Position numbers and translations under genes: made by a program. Below are positions 7,709 to 16,129 of a stretch of DNA of 64,000 bases, piece after piece (the first letter of the stretch is position 1; each line of letters begins with the position of its first letter). The stretch comes from an uncultured Flavobacteriales bacterium (GTDB lineage Bacteria; Bacteroidota; Bacteroidia; Flavobacteriales_D; Sanyastnellaceae): positions 42,299-106,298 of the forward strand of contig CALJKR010000072.1 of assembly GCA_937974555.1 (NCBI GenBank), written 5' to 3'. The notes below the pieces were generated by a model. It did no database searches and was not told where the DNA came from. It saw only the letters and a program-made list of their open reading frames with translations.

Positions 7709-10096
7709 TCAAGGAACCAACCGCAAAGTTGAACCATTTTTCTGCAGCCCCGTATTCATGAGCTGCTCCCGAAATCCTTGCTCCGCATACAAGTCATGTT
7801 GGTTGTCGTAATAAGGACTCATCAAGTGACCACTTTGTCCACTGGGCGTAACGTTCCAACCTTTTCGTACATCTTGATAATCCACAATGATCCGCATCTG
7901 TGAACCAAAAAAAACCTTGAAATGTGCCGTACTATCCAAATGAAATCCACTTTGATGTATGGTTTCATTGCCGCCGTAAATCGCATGGTCAGGGGTATTG
8001 AATAAAGGTGAAAAAAGTGCCACCTTCCCAATGGGATGCTGAATTTGCAATCGACAGGCATCTTCCCATTTCCAATTCGTACAGGCAGAACCGTATTCCG
8101 CAGACAAAACGTCCCAAGCCCTGCGCCAAGCTTGGCCCAGTATCATTGCACGATCTTCTTTTTGCGGGGTTTTGACATTGTCCCACCAAGGGGATTTTTC
8201 TTGCATCAACAACACCCCATAAGCGCGTTGAAATTGATGGGTGGTTAAAAATGTATGGAACATCTTCACTCCCAATTCATCTTCCATTGCCAATCGCATG
8301 GCATAATACAAGACAGTATTGTAAATGGTGGGGGCCACTTCCTCTGGGGTGTAGCTTCCTTTCCACAAATGATAGGGTTTAACCATTTCCCACATGGCCT
8401 TGTCTGAAATGCCTTGGGTCAATTGTAACCAAAGACGAGCATCTTCAGGGTTGGTAACATCATTCAAAAGGGTTTTCATCCCTTCGGCATCCCAATCATT
8501 GCGGGCTTCTATCAATTCACGAATGCGGTCTGCGCGGTATTGGGGCTTGTAATAACCGGGGTACCAAATTTTCTTTCCAGCCCATTCTATAGGTGCTGGC
8601 CAGTCATTGGCCGAATAAATATAGCCGGATTCGGGATTGATTAATTTGGGGTTGGCTGCAAAAGGATAGTAATGCACATTCATGGAGGTGGAATCGTTTC
8701 CAGATAAGATGGTCCATGAATTTTCATTTGGATTTCTCATCTTCAATGAGGCCGTTGCGAACCAAGCGATGTTTCCATTTTCATCGGCATAATTTAAACT
8801 GATGCCTGGGGCATGAATGAGGGGCAATCCCAATTGAAATTCATCCAAATTGGTGCTTTGGTTCATCATCCAAAATCCTTTGAATGTGTGGTTTTCCTTT
8901 TGGGTGTATGTCCAGTGTAAGGCAATGGGGGTTGTGCCGGTTAGATGCTGTGTGACTTCGTTTACCAAGGGGCCATGTGGTCCAATTTTTCGAGTAATGG
9001 TGGTGTCCTCTTCGCCTTTGACATGAATGGTCTCTGTGATGGCTCGAATGGGGTAGGCTCGATTCCCGACCATTAACTCTTGGTTGTTTTTGGGGTTCAA
9101 GGTTTCAGCATAATAGTCCATATCATCATTCAACAACATGGTGACCCCCCAAGACAAATGTTGATTTCGTCCTATCAAAGCAAAGGGTACTCCTGCCAAA
9201 AAGTGTCCATACATCTCAAATCCAGGACAAGCGATATGGGCCTCATACCAGGTCTGGGGCAACATGTATCCGATGTGGGTGTCATTGCAAAAAAGCGCTT
9301 TCCCGGATTTGGTTTTCTTACCTGAAATGGCCCATGCGTTTGATCCATCCAAAGGCGGGTAGGGGATTTGACCGCTGACCATTTCCATGTCTTGTATCAA
9401 CTGCTGCAATTGCGCCAATTGAATCTCCCGGTTATTGGATGGGATAAAAGATTCCGTTGAATCATGGTACAACGCGATATCCCTGAGGTGTTCCTCTCCA
9501 TATTGATTAGATACAAAATCGACAATGGGATCCGTCTTGGGGGCTTGACTAAAATTATAGCTCAATGCACCAGTGATATAGAACAAGTCCACCAATTCAA
9601 AATTTTTCTTTTCGATGCCCATGAGATGAAATTCAGGTGGGGTTGGTCCTTCCTGCATAAAGGCATTGAGTCCCTCCAAATAAGCGATGAGCTCTTGGAC
9701 ATAGGGCAATTGAGTAGAGTCCATGATTGCCAGAGCCGAAGCTTGGGCATAGGCGGGTAGTCCCAGGTGTCGAAACATCACATCCACTTTCAATGCATCG
9801 TGACCCGCAATTTCTGCAAGGGTTCCAGAACCCACCCTGCGCATCAATTCCATTTGAAAAAGGCGATCTTGTGCATGCACAAATCCCAAGGCCCGCATCA
9901 AGTCCAGTTTGTTCTCTGCTTGAATATGGGGGATTCCCGTGGCATCGTAATCCACTTGCACCGGTTGACTCAAGCAGCCTAACTTAATCTCACCCTCGTA
10001 TTGTGGTTGTGAGGACTTAAGAAATACATAAACCGCAACTCCAACAATCAAAACCAAGGAGATCAGGGTGATTAAAATTCGCTTGAACCATTTCAT
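7709..10096 (-). CDS. Penicillin acylase family (Ntn-hydrolase) protein
   Basis: 795 residues, the usual size of these amidases. An N-terminal membrane segment (residues ~6-26) anchors or exports it. The precursor pattern is alpha chain, spacer, then beta chain beginning at Ser252 in the motif DGSNAW, where autocleavage would free the catalytic N-terminal serine. QDRLFQMELMRR near residue 77 and the downstream NDTHIGY and P-W-YEAH motifs also match. Family members cleave acyl side chains from beta-lactams, acyl-homoserine lactones or other amides in the periplasm; the substrate here is unknown. Downstream lies the repeat block, and upstream a divergent T9SS cargo gene. Confidence 0.9.
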   Translation of the reverse strand: MKWFKRILITLISLVLIVGVAVYVFLKSSQPQYEGEIKLGCLSQPVQVDYDATGIPHIQAENKLDLMRALGFVHAQDRLFQMELMRRVGSGTLAEIAGHDALKVDVMFRHLGLPAYAQASALAIMDSTQLPYVQELIAYLEGLNAFMQEGPTPPEFHLMGIEKKNFELVDLFYITGALSYNFSQAPKTDPIVDFVSNQYGEEHLRDIALYHDSTESFIPSNNREIQLAQLQQLIQDMEMVSGQIPYPPLDGSNAWAISGKKTKSGKALFCNDTHIGYMLPQTWYEAHIACPGFEMYGHFLAGVPFALIGRNQHLSWGVTMLLNDDMDYYAETLNPKNNQELMVGNRAYPIRAITETIHVKGEEDTTITRKIGPHGPLVNEVTQHLTGTTPIALHWTYTQKENHTFKGFWMMNQSTNLDEFQLGLPLIHAPGISLNYADENGNIAWFATASLKMRNPNENSWTILSGNDSTSMNVHYYPFAANPKLINPESGYIYSANDWPAPIEWAGKKIWYPGYYKPQYRADRIRELIEARNDWDAEGMKTLLNDVTNPEDARLWLQLTQGISDKAMWEMVKPYHLWKGSYTPEEVAPTIYNTVLYYAMRLAMEDELGVKMFHTFLTTHQFQRAYGVLLMQEKSPWWDNVKTPQKEDRAMILGQAWRRAWDVLSAEYGSACTNWKWEDACRLQIQHPIGKVALFSPLFNTPDHAIYGGNETIHQSGFHLDSTAHFKVFFGSQMRIIVDYQDVRKGWNVTPSGQSGHLMSPYYDNQHDLYAEQGFREQLMNTGLQKNGSTLRLVP

Positions 10097-10182
10097 AAGA
10101 CAATATTAATTCCTTTCGATTGGAATATCCCCATTGTTAATTTTTTCATTTTCAATGGACTTGGATTATCTTCGATATACCT

Positions 10183-12159
10183 ATGAATCGCTTATTGCAC
10201 ATATGGAGTTGTTTTTTTTTCTGCCTTCAGATGGGGCTCTATGCGCAAAGCGATTGCAGCAGTGCCATACAATTGTGCAATGATGTTTACGCTGAAACCA
10301 ACGCCTCGCTTTCTGCAGGTGCGCCAGAATATGTGGGTTCTTGCAATTTTGATGAGGTGAGTTCCATGTGGTACACTTTCACGGTGCAAACCCCGGGAGA
10401 TTTGGCCTTTGTGCTCAATCCAAACAACGACTTTGACGATTACGATTGGGTGCTTTTTGATATCACCACCTCAGGCTGCGCGGGTATCGGGTCCTCCGCT
10501 CCTGAGGTCAGTTGCAATTCATACGGTTCTTTTGGTTCCAATGGAAGTACCGGGATTTCCAATGCCAACGGGGGATCTGGAACCAGCAATGGCCCCGGCG
10601 ATCTCAATGGACCTCCTTTCAATAGCAACGTCAATGCTGCGGTGGGGCAAACCTTTGCGCTTTGTGTTATGAATTGGAGCCAGAGTTTTGATGGCTATGA
10701 GATCAATTTCAGCGAATCTACTGCCGCTCTGTATGACAATGCCAATCCACAAATCGTATCGGTTGAATCCGAATGCAACCAAAACTTTTTTGTTGTTACG
10801 ATGAGCGAAGTAATTCAATCATCTTCGGTTTCTTTATCGGACTTTTCCTTAACCGGGCCTGTTGGACCCTTGCCCATCAGCAGTGTTGAAATGAACAACC
10901 CCAGCAATGGAAATGGCGATTCTTTCATATTGAATCTGCCCGTAAGCAACATCGGAGCAGGGAATTATTCACTGACCATTGGCAACAACAATGGCGGTGT
11001 CACGGATGCCTGTGGCAATGCAGCCATAGAAACTTTCAATTTTGTGTACGACCCCGTTGACCTTGATGTCTCCGCTGGCGTGGATCAAGTAATTTGTTCC
11101 GATGGAAACATCACCTTGACCGCAACGGGTTCCTTTGCCACGGTGCAATGGACCGGTGGTCCCAATACCCCCGATTATGTGGTCACGATTCCCGGAACCT
11201 ACACTGTGCAGGCTTTTGCCAATGGATGTCAGGTGCAAGACCAAGTAGAAGTCTCCTTGGCCACCACCACCTGGGACTTGGGAAATGATGTTGCATTTTG
11301 CGAAGACGAATGGATCGAAGTAAGTTCCCCATTGCCGGTGTTGTGGGAAGACGGTACCTCAGGCCTGAATGCCTATCCCGATAGCAGCGGTTATTTTTCC
11401 GCCCAATATTTTTACGGTAGCAATTGCATCGCCAACGACAGTGTTTATGTCGACATCCATACCCTTCCGATATTCAGCTTGGGCAATGACACCTTATTGT
11501 GTCAGGGAGAAATCATCACCTTAAGCACACCGGTTAGCGTCAATTGGAATGGTGGAGTGGTGGGCACATCGTATACCGTTCAAAATCCTGGAAATTTCTT
11601 TGCCATATATGACGATGGCTTCTGCTATGCGCAGGATGAGATTGTGGTGAGTTATCAATCTCTGCCTTTCATTGATTGGGAAGGAGAGCAGTACACCCTG
11701 TGTGGTGGTGATTCTCTGGTCATGGATGCTCAAGCTTATCCCGCAGACTCCTATTGGTGGTTTGATGAAGAAATGGACAGCACGGCTACCATTCAAGATT
11801 CGGGAGCATTTTACATCACCCTCAGCAATGAATGTGGCAGTTACACCGCCCACTGGACCGTCAACATAGAAGATTGTAACAATTATGCCTACATCCCCAA
11901 CACCTTTACCCCCGACAATGATGGCATCAACGATGCGTGGGTGGGGGAGTTCAACCGCATCATGAACTACGACATGCGTATATTCAACCGCGATGGCGAA
12001 GTCATTTTTCATTCACAAGATCCCAACGAGGTGTGGAACGGTAGCGCACGTGGGGGTCAGTACTACGTCCCCAATGGCATCTATCTCTACCAATGCGAAA
12101 TCAAATTCCTCAATCTGGAGATTCAAAAGCTCCAGGGAACGGTGGCTGTTTTGCGGTAG
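10183..12159 (+). CDS. Secreted protein with T9SS type B (gliding-motility-associated) C-terminal domain
   Basis: 658 residues. A signal peptide ends at about YAQS (residue 22). The N-terminal region SDCSSAIQLCNDVY with a Gly/Asn/Ser-rich stretch looks like a jelly-roll or CUB-like domain. It is followed by an SbsA-type Ig-like domain (NPQIVSVESECN to ETFNFVYDP), then several short Ig-like repeats containing LGNDTLLC. The last ~85 residues, NTFTPDNDGINDAW to QGTVAVLR with MRIFNRDGEVI and NGIYLYQ, are the type B sorting domain, which directs export across the outer membrane through T9SS. An adhesive or surface role is likely. Confidence 0.88.
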   Translation: MNRLLHIWSCFFFCLQMGLYAQSDCSSAIQLCNDVYAETNASLSAGAPEYVGSCNFDEVSSMWYTFTVQTPGDLAFVLNPNNDFDDYDWVLFDITTSGCAGIGSSAPEVSCNSYGSFGSNGSTGISNANGGSGTSNGPGDLNGPPFNSNVNAAVGQTFALCVMNWSQSFDGYEINFSESTAALYDNANPQIVSVESECNQNFFVVTMSEVIQSSSVSLSDFSLTGPVGPLPISSVEMNNPSNGNGDSFILNLPVSNIGAGNYSLTIGNNNGGVTDACGNAAIETFNFVYDPVDLDVSAGVDQVICSDGNITLTATGSFATVQWTGGPNTPDYVVTIPGTYTVQAFANGCQVQDQVEVSLATTTWDLGNDVAFCEDEWIEVSSPLPVLWEDGTSGLNAYPDSSGYFSAQYFYGSNCIANDSVYVDIHTLPIFSLGNDTLLCQGEIITLSTPVSVNWNGGVVGTSYTVQNPGNFFAIYDDGFCYAQDEIVVSYQSLPFIDWEGEQYTLCGGDSLVMDAQAYPADSYWWFDEEMDSTATIQDSGAFYITLSNECGSYTAHWTVNIEDCNNYAYIPNTFTPDNDGINDAWVGEFNRIMNYDMRIFNRDGEVIFHSQDPNEVWNGSARGGQYYVPNGIYLYQCEIKFLNLEIQKLQGTVAVLR

Positions 12160-12249
12160 GGGGTGGCTCATTAAAATTTGATATATTCGCTCCGAATTGT
12201 CAATGGCCAATGTATCAATAAAAAAATACCCAATTCATTCCATAAACCA

Positions 12250-12666
12250 ATGAAACTATTCCTCACGCTTTGCCTTTTCCTACACTTTGGTTTGATGAAT
12301 GCCCAATATGTTCGATCCACTGATTCTTATGGGGATAAGTTGATTTTTGTAGATGGAAGTACCATTCGGGCCAAAGATGAATATGGCAACAAATTATTTT
12401 ACCTCGATGGCAATACCATCAAAAGGGAAGATGCCTATGGTGAGAAGTTGTTTTACATCGATGGCAACACCATCAAATTCAAAGACGCTTATGGCGAAAA
12501 ACTCTTCTTCTTTGATGGCAAAACCATTCGCGCCAAAGATTCCTATGGCGAAAAATTATATTACCTTGATTGCCAAACCCTCCGATACAAAGATGCCTAC
12601 GGTGATAAGTTGTATTACTTCGAAGGAATCCCTGAAAAATGGGTGATTGTGAGTTTGATTCGGTAA
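12250..12666 (+). CDS. Secreted 18-residue tandem-repeat protein of unknown function
   Basis: 138 residues with a signal peptide ending near LMNAQ. The mature part is almost entirely a tandem repeat of 18 residues with consensus YGxKLfYxDGnTIrxKDa, five full copies and a partial sixth ending YGDKLYYFEG. The aromatic/Lys/Asp-Gly pattern predicts short beta-strands joined by DG turns, as in a small beta-solenoid or propeller blade stack. The function is not recognised. The start is the ATG at 12250, which begins the signal peptide; the longer frame from 12178 is rejected. No T9SS sorting domain is present. Confidence 0.75.
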   Translation: MKLFLTLCLFLHFGLMNAQYVRSTDSYGDKLIFVDGSTIRAKDEYGNKLFYLDGNTIKREDAYGEKLFYIDGNTIKFKDAYGEKLFFFDGKTIRAKDSYGEKLYYLDCQTLRYKDAYGDKLYYFEGIPEKWVIVSLIR

Positions 12667-12689
12667 TAGTCCCTTATCATTGCCATGAA

Positions 12690-13178
12690 ATGAATACAAA
12701 GACAGCCGACGAAATCATCACCCAACTCCAACTAATCGCTCATCCTGAGGGGGGCTATTATGCGGAAACCTACCGTTCTGAAGAGTTGACCATCAACAAA
12801 AATGGAGATTCAAGAAGTACCTGCACTGCCATTTATTTTCTACTCAAAGACAATGACCTCTCCAATTTGCATCGCATTCAATCCGATGAACTCTGGTTCT
12901 TTCACCAAGGCGAACCACTGGAAATCGTATACATTCAACACGGAAGAATTTCTTCCATTGTCCTAGGAAACAACCTTCTAAATGGGGAAGTACCCCAAGC
13001 AATGATTCCCGCCAATGTTTGGTTTGGTTCCAAATTAAAAAACAACAAAGGCTACGCACTCGTCAGCTGCACCGTCGCGCCGGGTTTCGACTTTCAAGAT
13101 TTTGAACTGGCAGAAAGAAGTGAATTATTGAAGGATTATCCGCACTTGCATGAACTCATTACAGCGTTCACCCGATAA
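12690..13178 (+). CDS. Cupin family protein (DUF985)
   Basis: 162 residues. It has the DUF985 signatures LIAHPEGGYYAETYRS near the N-terminus, TAIYFLL, HRIQSDELWFFHQGEPLEI in the middle and VSCTVAPGFDFQDFELAER near the end. The fold is a single cupin beta-barrel. Family members include sugar-isomerase-like and uncharacterised proteins, so no reaction is assigned. The start ATG 12690 is chosen because conserved homology begins at once after it; the frame extends upstream to 12639 into the previous gene. Confidence 0.85.
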   Translation: MNTKTADEIITQLQLIAHPEGGYYAETYRSEELTINKNGDSRSTCTAIYFLLKDNDLSNLHRIQSDELWFFHQGEPLEIVYIQHGRISSIVLGNNLLNGEVPQAMIPANVWFGSKLKNNKGYALVSCTVAPGFDFQDFELAERSELLKDYPHLHELITAFTR

Positions 13179-13219
13179 GATTTTTCTAGCATCCCTTTCC
13201 TCCATTTACAAAAAATAAT

Positions 13220-13227
13220 TACTTTTG
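13220..13227 (+). promoter_or_regulatory. Candidate -7 box for fic
   Basis: TACTTTTG matches TAnnTTTG. Its last base is the first base of the palindrome at 13227-13248, so an operator would cover the transcription start. The fic ATG is at 13252. Confidence 0.5.
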
Positions 13228-13248
13228 ATAGTATCATTTGATACTATC
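13227..13248. promoter_or_regulatory. Perfect inverted repeat, probable operator of fic
   Basis: A perfect inverted repeat with 10-base arms (GATAGTATCA and its complement) around a 2-base centre lies 3 bases before the fic ATG and directly abuts the candidate -7 box. The C-terminal part of the Fic protein looks like a winged-helix DNA-binding domain. Autorepression by the Fic protein is the simplest reading. Confidence 0.65.
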
Positions 13249-13251
13249 ATT

Positions 13252-14208
13252 ATGAATCCTCCTTACCAGATTACCCCTGAAATTCTTTTCCGGATAGCAT
13301 CTATTGCTGAAAAAATTGGCCAGCTCAGTGCCAAATATCTTGATAAACCTTCTCCTCAGTTGAGAAAGAAAAATCGTATCAAAACCATCCATTCTTCTCT
13401 AACCATTGAAGGGAATACGCTCTCAACAGAGCAAATAACAGCGTTGATCGAAAAAAAACGGGTTATCGGTCCCAAAAAGGATGTCAATGAAGTATTGAAT
13501 GCGATAGCGGTTTATGAGAAATTGAACACTTTTGACCCCAAATCGTCCACTTCATTTTTGAGAGCCCATGAAATACTGATGAAAGGATTGATTGAAGACA
13601 ATGGCAAATACCGGAAAAAAAATGTGGGTATTATGGCTGGCAATCAAATGGCGCATTTGGCACCTCCCGCCAAGAACGTATCGCATCTAATGAACGATTT
13701 ATTCACTTATCTTAAAACATCTAAAGAAATATCGATTCTGAAAAGCTGTGTTTTTCATTATGAAATGGAATTCATACATCCATTTTTAGATGGCAATGGA
13801 AGAATGGGCCGTCTATGGCAAACTTTGATTTTGATGAAAGAATATCCTGTATTTGAATTTATACCATTCGAAAATATCATCCATCAAACGCAAACAAAAT
13901 ATTATCAAGCCCTCGCTAAGAGCGACAAAGTAGGACATTCAACACCATTTATCGAATACATGCTGAGGGTTATTGATGATTCATTATTGACCATGTTGGA
14001 AGTTAAGGGGCACATTAAAACAGCTGAGGATAGATTGAACTATTTCTTGGAAATATGCAATGCAGATTTCAATCGAAAAGATTACATGACCGTATTCAAA
14101 GAACTTTCCTCAGCTACTGCCAGTCGCGACTTGAAGAGAGGAGTGGAGCTTGACCTATTCGAAAAAGAAGGAGAAAAAACCAAGACCATCTACAGAAAGA
14201 AGTGCTAG
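13252..14208 (+). CDS. Fic family AMPylase with self-inhibitory motif and C-terminal winged helix
   Basis: 318 residues. The catalytic motif HPFLDGNGRMGR starts at His176 and contains all residues used to bind ATP and transfer AMP to target hydroxyls. The N-terminal inhibitory helix is intact (SLTIEGN: Ser49 and Glu53), so this is a class II, intramolecularly inhibited Fic protein. Residues ~250-318 (DYMTVFKELSSATASRDLKR) resemble a winged helix-turn-helix, as in other Fic/wHTH proteins. The ATG at 13252 follows a perfect palindrome. No separate antitoxin gene is visible, consistent with the built-in inhibitor. Confidence 0.9.
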   Translation: MNPPYQITPEILFRIASIAEKIGQLSAKYLDKPSPQLRKKNRIKTIHSSLTIEGNTLSTEQITALIEKKRVIGPKKDVNEVLNAIAVYEKLNTFDPKSSTSFLRAHEILMKGLIEDNGKYRKKNVGIMAGNQMAHLAPPAKNVSHLMNDLFTYLKTSKEISILKSCVFHYEMEFIHPFLDGNGRMGRLWQTLILMKEYPVFEFIPFENIIHQTQTKYYQALAKSDKVGHSTPFIEYMLRVIDDSLLTMLEVKGHIKTAEDRLNYFLEICNADFNRKDYMTVFKELSSATASRDLKRGVELDLFEKEGEKTKTIYRKKC

Positions 14209-14219
14209 AACCAACAACA

Positions 14220-14249
14220 ATAAAGGACGAATAACCATTCGCCCTTTAT
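14220..14249. terminator. Bidirectional hairpin terminator between fic and fhs
   Basis: Two 13-base arms (ATAAAGGACGAAT and its near-complement, one mismatch) around a 4-base loop lie in the gap between convergent genes. The A-rich left flank and T-rich right end make it usable from either direction. Confidence 0.6.
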
Positions 14250-14298
14250 CATCTCATCAACGGACGAATAATCATTCGCCCGCCCTTATCCCATCAAC
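14225..14298. repeat. Direct duplication of 37 bp including the hairpin core
   Basis: GGACGAATAAyCATTCGCCC occurs at 14225 and 14262, each followed by a similar TTATC/CATCAAC tail. The core of the terminator hairpin is therefore present twice in tandem; the second copy runs into the 3' end of fhs. Confidence 0.6.
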
Positions 14299-15970
14299 TC
14301 AATCCACTGATCACACCATTGGCATCAATGTCCATGCCTTCCGATGCGGGCGTAGCAGGCAAACCGGGCATGCGCATCATTTCGCCCAAGATGGGAATGA
14401 TAAAACCGGCTCCCACTGCGAATTCAAATTCGCGAACAGTGACTGTAAATCCCTTGGGGCGTCCAATCTTGCGCTCGTCATCACTGAATGACTTTTGTGT
14501 TTTGGCCATGCACACGGGCATTGCTGCCAAGCCCAACTTTTCGATGGTCTTTAAATCCGACTCTGCTTCTTTGGTATAATGAACCGCGTCCGCGCCATAA
14601 ATGGTCTTGGCTATCTTCTCGATCTTTTCTTTGACTGGAGCATTCCAATCATACAATGGGGCAAAAGCATTTCTTCCTGATTCCAAAACCTCTACCACCT
14701 CACGAGCCAAATCACGCATGCCATCACCACCTTGTGAAAACCCACGAGCTACAACGGCCTTAACGCCTTTCAACGCACAACGATCAATGACGTATTGCAA
14801 TTCCTCTTCACTGTCGGTTGGGAAGTGGTTCAATGCAACCACGGGCGTGATGCCAAAGTGCATGCAGTTCTCGATGTGTTTCTCCAAGTTCTCCATTCCT
14901 GCTGTAACCCTTTCCATGCTGGGAGTGTTGTATTCTTCTTTCTTGGCACCACCATGATGACGCAATGCGCGAATCGTACCCACCAATACGATGGCATCGG
15001 GCTTCAATTGACCATAGCCACATTTGATATTCATGAATTTCTCTGCACCCAAATCGGCACCAAATCCAGCTTCAGTGACAACGTAATCACTCAAGCTCAA
15101 TCCCATTTTTGTGGCAATGATGGTATTGGTACCTTGGGCGATATTGGCAAATGGACCACCATGAATAATCGCAGGATTGCCCTCCAATGTTTGCACCAAA
15201 TTGGGCTTGATGGCATCTTTCAACAACAAAGCCATAGCACCTTCCGCCTTTAAATCTCTTGCATACACGGGCTGCTTGTCATAGGTAAATCCAACAAAAA
15301 TGTTTCCCAATTTGGTTTTCAAATCCTCGATGTTTTTACTCATACACAAAATGGCCATCACCTCTGAAGCCGGCGTGATGTTGAAACCATCTTCCCTGGG
15401 AATGCCGTTTCCAGTGCCTCCCAAGCCTATTGTAATTTGGCGCAACGAGCGGTCGTTCATGTCCATGACCCTCTTCCAATAAACTTGTCTGGGATCAATA
15501 CCCAAATTTTGGGTCTTGCTTTGAATATTGTTATCAATCAAAGCCGCCAACAAATTATTGGCTTTCTCGATAGCACTGAAATCTCCAGTGAAATGCAAAT
15601 TGATATCCTCCATCGGAACCACTTGCGCATATCCTCCGCCAGCAGCGCCGCCTTTGATCCCAAATACCGGACCCAAAGATGGCTCACGCAAAACCACGGT
15701 GGCCTTTTTTCCTATTTTATTCAAACCCTCGGTCAATCCAATGGACGTGGTGGTTTTTCCCTCTCCAGCCGGGGTAGGCGTGATAGCACTCACCAAAATT
15801 AATTTGGCCTTTTTTACTTTCTCATCATCAATCAAATGCAAAGGCAATTTGGCTTTGTATTTTCCATAGTGCTCTAATTCATCAACAGCAACATTCAATT
15901 TGCTTGCGATTTCATTGATGTGGCGCATTTGACAGTTCTGCGCAATTTCTAAATCGGATGGGAAGCTCAT
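14294..15970 (-). CDS. fhs: Formate-tetrahydrofolate ligase
   Basis: 558 residues, the standard length. It makes 10-formyl-tetrahydrofolate from formate, ATP and tetrahydrofolate in one-carbon metabolism. The ATP-binding loop TPTPAGEGKTTTSIGL is at about residue 63, followed by VLREPSLGPVFGIKGGAAGGG. The C-terminal GFIIPILGEMMRMPGLPATPAS is the family signature. It stands alone on its strand, converging with fic and diverging from the subtilase gene; no folD or formate dehydrogenase gene is adjacent. Confidence 0.97.
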   Translation of the reverse strand: MSFPSDLEIAQNCQMRHINEIASKLNVAVDELEHYGKYKAKLPLHLIDDEKVKKAKLILVSAITPTPAGEGKTTTSIGLTEGLNKIGKKATVVLREPSLGPVFGIKGGAAGGGYAQVVPMEDINLHFTGDFSAIEKANNLLAALIDNNIQSKTQNLGIDPRQVYWKRVMDMNDRSLRQITIGLGGTGNGIPREDGFNITPASEVMAILCMSKNIEDLKTKLGNIFVGFTYDKQPVYARDLKAEGAMALLLKDAIKPNLVQTLEGNPAIIHGGPFANIAQGTNTIIATKMGLSLSDYVVTEAGFGADLGAEKFMNIKCGYGQLKPDAIVLVGTIRALRHHGGAKKEEYNTPSMERVTAGMENLEKHIENCMHFGITPVVALNHFPTDSEEELQYVIDRCALKGVKAVVARGFSQGGDGMRDLAREVVEVLESGRNAFAPLYDWNAPVKEKIEKIAKTIYGADAVHYTKEAESDLKTIEKLGLAAMPVCMAKTQKSFSDDERKIGRPKGFTVTVREFEFAVGAGFIIPILGEMMRMPGLPATPASEGMDIDANGVISGLS

Positions 15971-16129
15971 TTCTTCTTCTATTTAAAAGTTCAACCTGCC
16001 AAAGGAAAGCTTGATTTTATCTGTTTCAAAACCGAAATAAAAAACATTGTTAACTATTCAAAGTGAATGAAAGAGTGGGGCAACCAATCTTGCCTTTTTT
16101 TTCGTTAATTCGCAATTCAATATTTTAGA

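Noticed and set aside
13252..14208. Fic protein as toxin of a two-gene toxin-antitoxin pair
   Set aside because: No antitoxin gene is adjacent and the inhibitory motif is built into the same protein.
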